Positions 34,546-42,247 of a stretch of DNA of 64,000 bases are shown here, one piece after another. The translations under genes were made by a program, and so were the position numbers. The notes beneath the pieces were generated by a model, which was given only the letters and a program-made list of their open reading frames with translations, made no database searches and was not told the DNA's origin. The stretch comes from Robiginitomaculum antarcticum DSM 21748. GTDB taxonomy: Bacteria > Pseudomonadota > Alphaproteobacteria > Caulobacterales > Maricaulaceae. Numbering within the stretch: the stretch's first letter is position 1; each line of letters starts with the position of its first letter. The stretch is taken from positions 248,001 through 312,000 of the forward strand of contig NZ_KB823012.1 in assembly GCF_000365025.1 (NCBI RefSeq), in the 5' to 3' direction.

Positions 34546-35586
34546 TTATTGCGGGTCAACAGGCTGAGGGTCAGGCTTGATATCCGGCTCGGGCTCCGAT
34601 TGTGTCTGCGTGGGTAGCGGCGATTGCAAAAGGACGGGCCCGCTTTCGTCATTATTATTGGCAGGGTCCAATATTACGTCCGGCGTCTCGGCCGCCGGCG
34701 GCGTCTCATCTGATTGCACGTCAATATTAAGGCTATCTTGCGTCTCCTGCGGCTCAATCGGCGTAGCGGGTTTCAGCGCAGGCGTTTGCGCAGGCGGGGC
34801 CTGAACGGCGCTAACACGGGGCGAGGATTTCGCGTCCAGACCTATACATTTCGCGAGACCTTCATTGCGCACAACCGCGGCGCGCTGTTGCAAGCTACCC
34901 GCCCGGCGACTGACATAAGGGCCGGGCGGATCCACGCGCCATTTATTCGGGCTGGGCAGAACGGCGGCTAAAAGCGCGGCCTCGCGGCTGGAGAGCTGCG
35001 CGGCGGATTTGCCGAACCGCGCCTGACTGGCGGCTTCAATGCCGTAATATCCATCGCCCCATTCGGCGACGTTTAAATAGACTTCCATGACTCGGCGTTT
35101 GCCCCAGACAATATCAATGGCATAGGCAAAATAGGCTTCAGCCGCTTTGCGCGCATAACCACCGCCATTCCAGAGAAAGACGTTTTTGGCTGTTTGCTGC
35201 GTCAGGCCTGACGCGCCGCGACGCTTTTCGCCCTGTTGATTGCCCTCCATCGCGTCTTTGGTCGCGTCCCAGTCAATACCGTTATGGCTGCAAAACCGCG
35301 AGTCTTCTGCCCCGATAACGGCGTAGACAATTTGCGGCGAAATGCGCTCCAAGGGCATCCAGTTCTTGGTGACGCCCTCATCACGGATCATATTGATGGT
35401 ATAGGGCACGGGGACAAACCGCAGAGCGAGCAGATAGAGATGAACAGCGAGTGCGATCCAGAGCAGAAGCCAAAATAGGTTTCGAAAAAGCCGGGCAAAC
35501 TGATTAGACTTGCGCCTATCGGCCAGCGCATAATCGCGTGCGGCTATGCGCTTAGCCGCGCGCCATTGGCGGCGTCGGGTAAGCAT
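34546..35586 (-). CDS. mtgA: Monofunctional peptidoglycan glycosyltransferase with long acidic tail
   Basis: Polymerises lipid II into glycan strands in the periplasm. One N-terminal membrane anchor (LFWLLLWIALAVHLYLLAL) precedes a GT51 domain with catalytic Glu in GAEDSRFCSHNGIDW and RGASGLTQQTAKNVFL, KRRVMEVYLNVAEWG. The domain ends near residue 245; about 100 residues follow that are rich in Pro, Glu, Asp and Gln and end DPQPVDPQ. A typical MtgA is about 230-240 residues, so the tail is unusual. ATG 35586 was chosen over TTG 35598, which overlaps the PPK2 stop by 8 bp. Confidence 0.9.
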   Translation of the reverse strand: MLTRRRQWRAAKRIAARDYALADRRKSNQFARLFRNLFWLLLWIALAVHLYLLALRFVPVPYTINMIRDEGVTKNWMPLERISPQIVYAVIGAEDSRFCSHNGIDWDATKDAMEGNQQGEKRRGASGLTQQTAKNVFLWNGGGYARKAAEAYFAYAIDIVWGKRRVMEVYLNVAEWGDGYYGIEAASQARFGKSAAQLSSREAALLAAVLPSPNKWRVDPPGPYVSRRAGSLQQRAAVVRNEGLAKCIGLDAKSSPRVSAVQAPPAQTPALKPATPIEPQETQDSLNIDVQSDETPPAAETPDVILDPANNNDESGPVLLQSPLPTQTQSEPEPDIKPDPQPVDPQ

Positions 35587-35590
35587 AGGC

Positions 35591-36400
35591 TTAATCAATG
35601 TCGAAATCGCCTGGGCGGTAGCCCGGATCCGGATAGGCGGGATTCATATCCTCTAATGTTTTTCGGACAATATTGGCGACAATGGCTTTGCGGGTGCTGC
35701 GGCTGTCGGACGGGATGACATACCACGGCGCATGGGCTGTGCTGGTGCGATTGAGCATAGTCTCGTAAGCAGTCATAAATTTCGGCCAGAGTTTGCGATC
35801 TTCAAGATCGTCTGGATTAAACTTCCACCGCTTGTCAGGCTCTTCCAGCCGCTCAGCCAAGCGCTTACCTTGCGTTTTATGAGACATGTGCAGCATACAC
35901 TTTATTACGGTGCTACCGGTTTCGGTCAGCAGACGTTCGAAATCATTGATCTGATCGTAACGCTTCTCGATATCTTCGGCACTTGCAAATTTGCGCACTT
36001 TAACCACCAAAACATCTTCGTAATGAGACCGGTTAAAAACCGCGATTTGGCCATTGGCCGGACATACATTATGTACGCGCCATAAATAATCATGCGCTAG
36101 CTCGGTTTTGCTCGGCGCCTTGAAACTGGCGACATAGACATTAAGCGGCGGGGTGCGCGCGAATACGGCAGAGGTTGTTCCGTCTTTTCCTGAAGTGTCC
36201 ATGCCTTGCAGGACAAGGATAAGACTGCGCTGCGACTCGCCGTAGAGCTTGTGCGCGAGATCCTCAATGGTTTTGGCATCGTCTAAGGCGGAATCCTTGG
36301 CCGCGTCTTTATCGCTAAAAAGTGAAACCCGCGTCGGGCAGTCTTTGATTGACACTGTAGTGCCGGGGCTTACGATGAATTTTGAGCGGTAATCTGTCAT
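35591..36400 (-). CDS. Polyphosphate kinase 2 (PPK2) family protein
   Basis: PPK2 enzymes transfer phosphate between polyphosphate and nucleotides, usually making NTP or NDP from polyP. 269 residues: Walker A LVLQGMDTSGKDGTT, the short FKAPSKTELAHDYLWR motif and Walker B IAVFNRSHYEDV, followed by the lid region CMLHMSHKTQGKRLAERLEEPDKRWKFN. Class I, II or III was not resolved by eye. The start MTDYRSKF at 36400 removes thirteen upstream residues that are not family-like. It overlaps or abuts mtgA, so the two are probably co-transcribed, an unusual pairing. Confidence 0.9.
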   Translation of the reverse strand: MTDYRSKFIVSPGTTVSIKDCPTRVSLFSDKDAAKDSALDDAKTIEDLAHKLYGESQRSLILVLQGMDTSGKDGTTSAVFARTPPLNVYVASFKAPSKTELAHDYLWRVHNVCPANGQIAVFNRSHYEDVLVVKVRKFASAEDIEKRYDQINDFERLLTETGSTVIKCMLHMSHKTQGKRLAERLEEPDKRWKFNPDDLEDRKLWPKFMTAYETMLNRTSTAHAPWYVIPSDSRSTRKAIVANIVRKTLEDMNPAYPDPGYRPGDFDID

Positions 36401-36491
36401 ATGTGTTATCCGAAATAAGGCTGCGCGGGTTTTTATCAAAGCACATTATATCAAAGCGCGTCACCCCTGAAGATTTAAAATGGAGACTACA

Positions 36492-37190
36492 ATGCATTAT
36501 AAAGTTCTACTCGGCACATTTTTTTCGGCAGCCCTTCTGAGCGGCTGTCAGGGTGACAGCGCAGTCCAAGACGCAGACACAGTAGAAAAAACCGACATAC
36601 AAGTTGTTGACGCGCAGGTTGTTGACGCGAAGGTTGCTGACGTGCAAATCGCTGACGCTCCGGATATATCCATGCTGACGGCAGGCGATTATGTTATGGA
36701 TAAAACCCATGGCTATGTTGTATTTACTTACCTGCATATGGGCTACTCTAAACCGCTTTTGCGCTTTAACGATGTTGACGCGACTATCACGCTGGATCCG
36801 GAAAACATGACCGGTAGTTCTGTCACAGTCGACATTGACCCGGCCTCGATTGACTCGGGCGTTGCTAAATTCGACGATCATTTAAAAAGCGCCGATATGT
36901 TTGATGTCGCCGCATATCCCAATATTACCTTTCGCAGCACATCGTTGACACAGCTCACGCCGGTCACAGGCACGCTGACCGGCGACCTGACCATGAAAGA
37001 CGTTACTAAGCCCGTCACGCTCGACGTAACCTTTAATAAGGCCGGGGAAAACCGCGACGGGGAACCGACCATCGGCTTTTCGGCTACGGGTAAATTGACG
37101 CGGTCCGATTGGAATTTGGGCTACGCTGTCCCGGTTGTCGGGGATGATGTCGAACTGATGATCGAAGCTGAATTCTCGAACAAGACTTAA
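36492..37190 (+). CDS. YceI-family lipoprotein
   Basis: 232 residues. Lipoprotein signal peptide with lipobox ALLSGC, then a linker made of four 15-nt repeats (36600-36659) that encode near-identical V-V-D-A-x units. The YceI domain follows: GDYVMDKTHGYVVFTYLHMGYSKPLLRFNDVDATI, FRSTSLTQLTPVTGTLTGDLTMKDVTKPVTLDVTF, and GFSATGKLTRSDWNLGYAVP. YceI proteins are periplasmic lipocalin-like proteins that bind isoprenoid chains. The chosen ATG has GGAG upstream (12 codons into the open frame). The stop overlaps the cytochrome b561 start (TAATG). Confidence 0.9.
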   Translation: MHYKVLLGTFFSAALLSGCQGDSAVQDADTVEKTDIQVVDAQVVDAKVADVQIADAPDISMLTAGDYVMDKTHGYVVFTYLHMGYSKPLLRFNDVDATITLDPENMTGSSVTVDIDPASIDSGVAKFDDHLKSADMFDVAAYPNITFRSTSLTQLTPVTGTLTGDLTMKDVTKPVTLDVTFNKAGENRDGEPTIGFSATGKLTRSDWNLGYAVPVVGDDVELMIEAEFSNKT

Positions 37191-37768
37191 TGAGCGTTAC
37201 TCCTACCGCGCCGCGCTATACCCGCGTGGCGGTGATCCTGCATTGGGTCATCGCCCTGCTGATTCTCGGGCAATTGGCGGGGGGACTGTTTTTCACAAAT
37301 CTGTCCTTTGCCACTCATGCAGAGCTTCGTATCTCGCTGACCCAATTTCATAAGGCCGTCGGACTGACGGTTCTGGTTTTGTCGATTGCCCGGCTGATAT
37401 GGCGGTTGACGCACCGTCCGCCGGCTTTACCCGTCGGAATGAGTCGCATGGAGCATATGGCGGCCAAAGCGACGCATATTTTATTTTATGTCCTGATCAT
37501 CGGTATCCCGCTGGCGGGCTGGTTGATGGTCAGCGCCTATAAAAATCCCATCAGCTATTTTGGAGTGTTCAACTGGCCCAAAATTCCCGGCTTTGAAGGC
37601 CAGAATGATTTCGGTGAAATCATGCACGAGGTGCATGAATATATGGCCTTTGCCGCCATTGCCTTGATCGCACTTCATATCGGGGCGGCGCTGAAACATC
37701 ACTTCATCAATAAAGATAATGTCCTCGCGCGTATGCTGCCGCTCGTGAAAGCCCGTAATAAGGATTAA
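37190..37768 (+). CDS. Cytochrome b561
   Basis: 192 residues with four membrane helices. Candidate haem-ligand histidines lie in VAVILHWVIALLIL, TQFHKAVGLTVLVL, MAAKATHILFYVLI and LIALHIGAALKHH. The family passes electrons between quinol or ascorbate and a periplasmic acceptor. It sits between two YceI genes, an arrangement seen in other bacteria and suggesting quinone or isoprenoid handling. Overlaps the upstream gene by one base and is followed by the second YceI gene after 3 bp. Confidence 0.93.
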   Translation: MSVTPTAPRYTRVAVILHWVIALLILGQLAGGLFFTNLSFATHAELRISLTQFHKAVGLTVLVLSIARLIWRLTHRPPALPVGMSRMEHMAAKATHILFYVLIIGIPLAGWLMVSAYKNPISYFGVFNWPKIPGFEGQNDFGEIMHEVHEYMAFAAIALIALHIGAALKHHFINKDNVLARMLPLVKARNKD

Positions 37769-37771
37769 GTG

Positions 37772-38395
37772 ATGAAATACTGGATGATAATGTGTGCGGC
37801 TTTATATCTGCCGCTTGCAGCGTGTTCAAACCCTGCCGATAGCGGCGCGGCCCCGCAGGTGGAAACGCCTGCAAGCGAGATGCCTGCCGGCAACTGGACG
37901 GTGAATAAATCCGCCAGCACGCTCGGGTTTTCCGGCGTGCAAAAAGGCAATGTTTTTACCGGAGAATTTACCGACTACGACGCCAGCATATATTTTGATC
38001 CTGAGAACCTGCAGGCCTCAAATGTCGTGGTCATGATCAAAACCGGCAGCGCTAAAACGGGTGACGGTGAGCGTGATGAGACGATGCCCGGGCCGGATTG
38101 GTTCGCCATTGGCCTGCACCCGACCGCGCAGTTTGAGACCTCGGATATTACCAAAATCGCCGATGAGGCTGATGGCGCGCGCTATCTCGCCAAAGGCACG
38201 CTGACGATCAAAGATATTTCGCTTCCGGTAGAGCTTCCGTTTTCTCTGTCCATTGACGGCAATACCGCAAAAATGGCGGGCAACTTGACCTTAGACCGCA
38301 CGGCTTACCGCGTCGGAACAGGAACATGGCAGAGTGATGAGTGGGTCAGCAAAACCGTCAAAGTCAGTGTCGAAGTCACGGCCACAAAGTCTTAG
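37772..38395 (+). CDS. Second YceI-family lipoprotein
   Basis: 207 residues. Lipobox PLAAC (Cys about 19), a short linker, then NWTVNKSASTLGFSGVQKGNVFTGEFTDYDASIYFDPENLQASNVVVMI, the YceI lipocalin-like fold, with ISLPVELPFSLSIDGNTAKMAGNLTLDRTAYRVGTG. This is a divergent paralogue of the first gene of the operon. It lacks the repeat linker. AGGA precedes ATG 37772; a GTG three bases upstream is possible. Third and last gene of the operon; no terminator is obvious downstream. Confidence 0.92.
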   Translation: MKYWMIMCAALYLPLAACSNPADSGAAPQVETPASEMPAGNWTVNKSASTLGFSGVQKGNVFTGEFTDYDASIYFDPENLQASNVVVMIKTGSAKTGDGERDETMPGPDWFAIGLHPTAQFETSDITKIADEADGARYLAKGTLTIKDISLPVELPFSLSIDGNTAKMAGNLTLDRTAYRVGTGTWQSDEWVSKTVKVSVEVTATKS

Positions 38396-38421
38396 AATCC
38401 AGTGACCTAGAGCAAATCTTT

Positions 38422-38808
38422 TTACAATGAATCCATTGCCGTATCGCCAAGCCACCAGAGCAGGCAAATGCCTGTTGCGGCAATCATCAGCATGGGCGTG
38501 CCCGCACTTTGCGCTAATCCATCCACGATATGACTAAATGACAGGCTCGGCAGATCTGGCAGAGCCGCATTCGCTAACGGCCCGCGCTTTGACGCGCCTA
38601 CCGCTAAATCAATCAGCTTCGGGATTTGCATCCCCGCGATAATACCGCCCGACAGCGAGGCTCCGGCTAATAATGCGCGGCGAAGTTTAGTCCGTCGTCC
38701 GATCCGGTCTTTTACCAGTGCCGCAAATCCGTCATCGGGAATAGGCGCGGCGTAATCGGACAATAGCGCTTTGAGGCTCTCATTTAAGGGGTCGTTATCC
38801 ATCATCAT
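38422..38808 (-). CDS. Small membrane protein, probable anti-sigma factor
   Basis: 128 residues. An N-terminal cytosolic helix (DPLNESLKALLSDYAAPIPDDGFAALVKDRI), a basic segment, and two hydrophobic stretches (LLAGASLSGGIIAGMQIPKLIDLAV and MLMIAATGICLLWWLG). The position directly downstream of an ECF sigma gene, separated by one base, is the standard arrangement for an anti-sigma factor that holds the sigma at the membrane. No ZAS motif HxxxCxxC is present, so it would be an atypical one. The open frame reaches back into the sigma gene; MMMDNDP is taken as the start. Confidence 0.65.
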   Translation of the reverse strand: MMMDNDPLNESLKALLSDYAAPIPDDGFAALVKDRIGRRTKLRRALLAGASLSGGIIAGMQIPKLIDLAVGASKRGPLANAALPDLPSLSFSHIVDGLAQSAGTPMLMIAATGICLLWWLGDTAMDSL

Positions 38809-38809
38809 A

Positions 38810-39313
38810 TTATGCCTGCTGGTAAGCGTGAAGGAAAGCGCGGAGTTTTTCGGTCCCGCGCTTAATGTGGGATTTGACGGTGCCAAGCGGCAGGCCGCTG
38901 GCTTTGGAGGCTTCGCTATGGCTCATGCCGTAGGACAGGCACATCAGGACGCAGGCCCGTACATCGGCCGGCAATTGATCCATGGCCATCGCAATATCGC
39001 GGGCCATTCCTGCCGGGGCTGGCTGCGCGGCATCATCTAAATCCGCGCCGTTTTGCGCCTCAAAAAGTTCGCGCCGCCGCGCATGTTTGCGCGCATGGCC
39101 TGCATAGACATTATAGGCGATTTGAAACAACCAGCTTTTGGCTGCGCCGGTGTCGCGTAAATCCCCCAGCCTTTGGTGGGCGATTAAAAACGCGTCTTGC
39201 GCCAGATCATCTGCTAAGGCGTCGTTTCTGCAGAGCCGCCGCAGAAATGCCCGGATCATACCCTGATGGGCACGCAGTAAATCATCAAAACTGACGGAGG
39301 CGACAGGCCGCAT
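38810..39313 (-). CDS. ECF-type RNA polymerase sigma factor
   Basis: 167 residues with the sigma-70 region 2 pattern (DDLLRAHQGMIRAFLRRLCRNDALADDLAQDAFLIAHQRLGDLRD) and region 4 (AMDQLPADVRACVLMCLSYGMSHSEASKASGLPLGTVKSHIKRGTEKLRAFL). A short, region-3-free ECF sigma that probably responds to an envelope signal through its downstream partner. Its target promoter and inducer are not visible. GAGAG precedes the ATG. A stand-alone two-gene unit with no nearby histidine kinase. Confidence 0.9.
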   Translation of the reverse strand: MRPVASVSFDDLLRAHQGMIRAFLRRLCRNDALADDLAQDAFLIAHQRLGDLRDTGAAKSWLFQIAYNVYAGHARKHARRRELFEAQNGADLDDAAQPAPAGMARDIAMAMDQLPADVRACVLMCLSYGMSHSEASKASGLPLGTVKSHIKRGTEKLRAFLHAYQQA

Positions 39314-39361
39314 GATTATGCTCTCTCATTCATAATCACGCGGCCTATCAGTCGGGCAGCT

Positions 39362-39730
39362 TCAGGCATCTTCGGTTTTGCGGCCGACAAAATACCAGAA
39401 CAGAAGCAGCGCTATGCCGATCAATATCGGAAAGGAGGCAAAGCCGGCAAAAATGACTGTGGCTTCTTCATCGGGGATGACTGAGCCCATAATAAAGAAG
39501 GCCAGACCAATGGCGATGGCGAGCATGCCGCGGCGCAAGTCTGTATGGGGCTGACGGCGCGGCAGACCGATCGCTTTGATCAGGTCTTGCGGGGGCTCTT
39601 TATCCGATACAGCATATTGTTGCAGCACATCGGCCATGCGGTTACGCGTTTTGTAGCGGTAATGGCTCACCGCCCAGACTGTGACGGGAATGATGGCAAA
39701 TAATGTAATCGGGACTAGAATTTCTTCCAT
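39362..39730 (-). CDS. DUF6249-like membrane protein
   Basis: 122 residues, three hydrophobic segments. The N-terminal helix IPVTVWAVSHYRYKTRNRMADVLQQYAVSDKEPPQDLIKAIGL matches my memory of the small DUF6249 family that often accompanies ECF sigma factors in Alphaproteobacteria; the identification is moderate. The function is unknown. AGGAGAG sits seven bases before the ATG, a strong ribosome site. Upstream on the same strand as the sigma factor, 48 bp before it, so a role in the same response is plausible. Confidence 0.6.
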   Translation of the reverse strand: MEEILVPITLFAIIPVTVWAVSHYRYKTRNRMADVLQQYAVSDKEPPQDLIKAIGLPRRQPHTDLRRGMLAIAIGLAFFIMGSVIPDEEATVIFAGFASFPILIGIALLLFWYFVGRKTEDA

Positions 39731-39823
39731 AACGCTCTCCTATGTTATGCCCTTAAGACGTCATAATAGGCCGCTTTGGATGCGCGTGGATGAAATTATT
39801 TTATAATCCTTTCAAAATTGGGT

Positions 39824-41641
39824 CTAACCTTCGCGCATCATTTCAATCTCCAGCCATTCATCTTCGGCATCGAGCAGGCCTTTTTTCGCTTTTTCCAGCG
39901 CTTTGATCGCGCCGTTAAAGGCTTCGGGATCGCGGGCAAACAGCCCGCCATCATCTAATTTGGCTTGCGCGGATTTGATATTGGCCTGCAGCTTTTTCAT
40001 TTCTTTAGGCAGCTCTTTGGCGCGGTGCTCATATTTATAAGATAGTTTTTTCGGCGTCAGTTTTTGAACTTTTTTAGGCTCAGTCTTTATAGCTGGAGCA
40101 GCGCTTTTCGACGAGGCCGTTTTCTCTTCACGGCGCGATGACACATTTTGTCCGCCCTGGGCCAGCATATCGGAATAGCCGCCTGCATATTCTGTCCAGC
40201 GGCCTTGGCCGCCGGGGTCACTGGCGAGAACAGAGGTCACTGTGCGGTCAAGAAAATCCCGGTCATGGGAGACGATAATCACGGTGCCGTCATAATCCGC
40301 GACCATTTCCTGCAATAGATCCAGCGTTTCCAAATCCAGATCATTGGTCGGCTCATCGAGCACGAGCAGATTGGACGGCAATCGTAACCCGCGCGCCAGA
40401 ATGAGCCGCGCGCGCTCCCCGCCGGACAGGCGGGTGACGGAGGTGCGGGCCTGTTCCGGCGCAAACAAAAAGTCTTTCATATAGCCGACAACATGGCGGC
40501 TCTCGCCGTCAACGATGACGTGATTGCCGCCGCCATCTGTGAGCGCTTCAGATAATGACCACTCATCTTTGAGCGTCTCGCGGCGCTGATCAATGACCAG
40601 CGGTTCCAGATTGACGCCGCGCGTAATTTTGCCGCTATCGGGCTCCAGCCCGCCCATAATAAGCTTAAGCAATGTTGTTTTGCCCGAACCGTTGGGCCCG
40701 ATAATGCCGAGGCGGTCACCGCGCGCAATTTTCAGATCAAGGCTGTCAACAATCATCCGATCGCCAAAGCTTTTGCTGACGCGCTCCATCCGCACGACGG
40801 ATTTACCGCTGCGCTGTCCGGTGGATACCGTGATATTAGACGCGCCTTGGACGCTGCGGTGATCTGTGCGCGATTGGCGCAGATCGGCCAGTTCTTTGAC
40901 GCGGCGCACATTGCGTTTACGGCGACCGGAGACGCCGTGGACGATCCAGTGTTGTTCGCGCGCAATCTGGCGGTCCAGCTTGTGCTGGTCCAGCTCTTCC
41001 TGCTCAATGAAATTATCGCGCCAGTCTTCGAACTCGCCAAAGCCTTTATCCAGCAGCCGCGTTTGGCCGCGATCCACCCATAGGGTTTTGCGCGACAGGG
41101 CGCTGGCAAAACGCCGGTCATGGGAAATCAGAACAAGCGCGCTGCGCGTCGCGCCCAGCTCGCCCTCAAGCCATTCAATGGCAGGCAGGTCTAAATGGTT
41201 TGTCGGCTCGTCCAGCATCAAAATGTCCGGCTCGGGCGCCAAAGCCCGTGCAAGAGCCGCGCGTCGGGTTTCACCGCCCGATAGATGCGACGTGCCATTG
41301 GCGCCGTCCAGTCCCAAAGCGTCCAGCAGATACGGAATGCGGTAATAATCATCCGCGCCTTCAAGACCGCCTGAGACGTAATCGGCAATGGTCGCATAAG
41401 CGGACAAATCCGGCTCTTGCGGCAAGTAGCGCAGCGTCGTTCCGGGCTGGAAGAACCGCTCGCCTTTGTCCGGCTCAATTTGTCCTGCCGCAATTTTAAG
41501 AAATGTCGATTTGCCCGATCCGTTACGCCCGACGACGCAAATGCGCTCGCCCGCATGGACGGCCATTTCCGCGCCTTCGAGCAGTGGTGTGGTGCCGAAT
41601 GTAAGATGCGTATCTTTAAGATGTAACAGAGGTGGAGCCAT
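39824..41641 (-). CDS. ABC-F family ATPase (Uup-like)
   Basis: 605 residues without membrane helices. Two ATPase domains: Walker A GRNGSGKSTFLK and GPNGSGKTTLLK, signatures LSGGETRRAALARAL and LSGGERARLILARGL, Walker B ILMLDEPTNHLDLP and LLVLDEPTNDLDLE. The C-terminal ~80 residues are a Lys-rich coiled coil (KELPKEMKKLQANIKSAQAKLDD) as in Uup. ABC-F proteins act on stalled or antibiotic-bound ribosomes; Uup also affects DNA-transposon excision in E. coli. Separated from the gene-free region upstream by its own start at 41641. Confidence 0.93.
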   Translation of the reverse strand: MAPPLLHLKDTHLTFGTTPLLEGAEMAVHAGERICVVGRNGSGKSTFLKIAAGQIEPDKGERFFQPGTTLRYLPQEPDLSAYATIADYVSGGLEGADDYYRIPYLLDALGLDGANGTSHLSGGETRRAALARALAPEPDILMLDEPTNHLDLPAIEWLEGELGATRSALVLISHDRRFASALSRKTLWVDRGQTRLLDKGFGEFEDWRDNFIEQEELDQHKLDRQIAREQHWIVHGVSGRRKRNVRRVKELADLRQSRTDHRSVQGASNITVSTGQRSGKSVVRMERVSKSFGDRMIVDSLDLKIARGDRLGIIGPNGSGKTTLLKLIMGGLEPDSGKITRGVNLEPLVIDQRRETLKDEWSLSEALTDGGGNHVIVDGESRHVVGYMKDFLFAPEQARTSVTRLSGGERARLILARGLRLPSNLLVLDEPTNDLDLETLDLLQEMVADYDGTVIIVSHDRDFLDRTVTSVLASDPGGQGRWTEYAGGYSDMLAQGGQNVSSRREEKTASSKSAAPAIKTEPKKVQKLTPKKLSYKYEHRAKELPKEMKKLQANIKSAQAKLDDGGLFARDPEAFNGAIKALEKAKKGLLDAEDEWLEIEMMREG

Positions 41642-41763
41642 GGCCGCGCTTTAGGGCAGGGGGCAGGGAAAAGAAAGCCGCCGCGTTCAGTTTCAACAGC
41701 GCAGCCGTCATCGTGCAATGACGCATCGGGCCGTCACAAAATTTAATAAAGCAAAGCGGATGT

Positions 41764-41828
41764 CCGCGAAGCCGTCTCCTTGCCGGAGACCGTAAGTGTA
41801 AGTGTTTCGCAAAGAGATGACTTCGCGG
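41764..41828. ncRNA. Candidate structured RNA or palindromic element
   Basis: CCGCGAAG (41764-41771) pairs perfectly with CTTCGCGG (41821-41828). Inside it, GTCTCC (41774-41779) and GGAGAC (41785-41790) form a six-bp hairpin, and GCGAAGC (41766-41772) could alternatively pair with GTTTCGC (41804-41810). Two mutually exclusive pairings of this kind are suggestive but can occur by chance. No known RNA family was recognised. Confidence 0.3.
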
Positions 41829-41981
41829 CGATATCTCACGGCCGATACGCGGCTCTCGCTAAGGTCACAGTCCGCAGCGCAGTCTGCTCCCAAACCCGTT
41901 TGATGTAGGCCGTAACCCCACCTCGCCCGAATCCAATACCGTCTTCTGGCGTGCAAGAGACGTCTTACCTGTCCGGTCCAA

Positions 41982-42022
41982 AAGAACAGTTTAAAAATAG
42001 GGCAGATTGGAGAGGCGGGGAT
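41982..42022 (+). repeat. Dispersed intergenic repeat, copy B
   Basis: Aligns without gaps to 2655-2695 at 33 of 41 positions, sharing AAGAACAG and GAGAGGCGGGGAT at the ends. Lies 225 bp before the orphan gene start. See copy A for the neighbouring weaker similarity. Confidence 0.5.
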
Positions 42023-42173
42023 GAGTTTGGTTAAAAGCCATCTAAGGCGTTGGTTTTCTTTGGGTCGTATTTCGGCGTTATGAGGATGTATTTTTAAAGT
42101 TGGTGCAAATTATATATTCAGGCTGCTGTCTGCTTTGGAGGCAACTGGCGAAAGGCATTAATAAAAACCTGAT

Positions 42174-42189
42174 CGTGACCGCTATCACG
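42174..42189. promoter_or_regulatory. Palindrome in the orphan gene leader
   Basis: CGTGA (42174-42178) and TCACG (42185-42189) are perfect arms with a 6-bp centre, 58 bp before the orphan ATG. ATCAC (42184-42188) can also pair with a GTGAT just downstream, giving two exclusive hairpins. It may be an operator; unproven. Confidence 0.3.
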
Positions 42190-42247
42190 GCGAAAGTGAT
42201 GTATATATGGCAAGCATATTCTTCTGAAGACAAAATAGGAGAAAACT

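Larger units (their letters stand above)
41642..42247. other. Gene-free region before the AT-rich orphan gene
   Basis: 606 bp without a supported gene; an 82-codon minus-strand frame at 41708-41956 has no recognisable family. It contains a nested hairpin (41764-41828), the second copy of the dispersed repeat (41982-42022), and a GTGA...TCAC palindrome (42174-42189) before the orphan gene. The right half (from about 42040) becomes AT-rich, like the gene that follows. Confidence 0.55.

Noticed and set aside
41708-41956. 82-codon minus-strand frame before the orphan gene
   Set aside because: It spans the nested hairpins and is Arg-rich with no known motif; likely non-coding.
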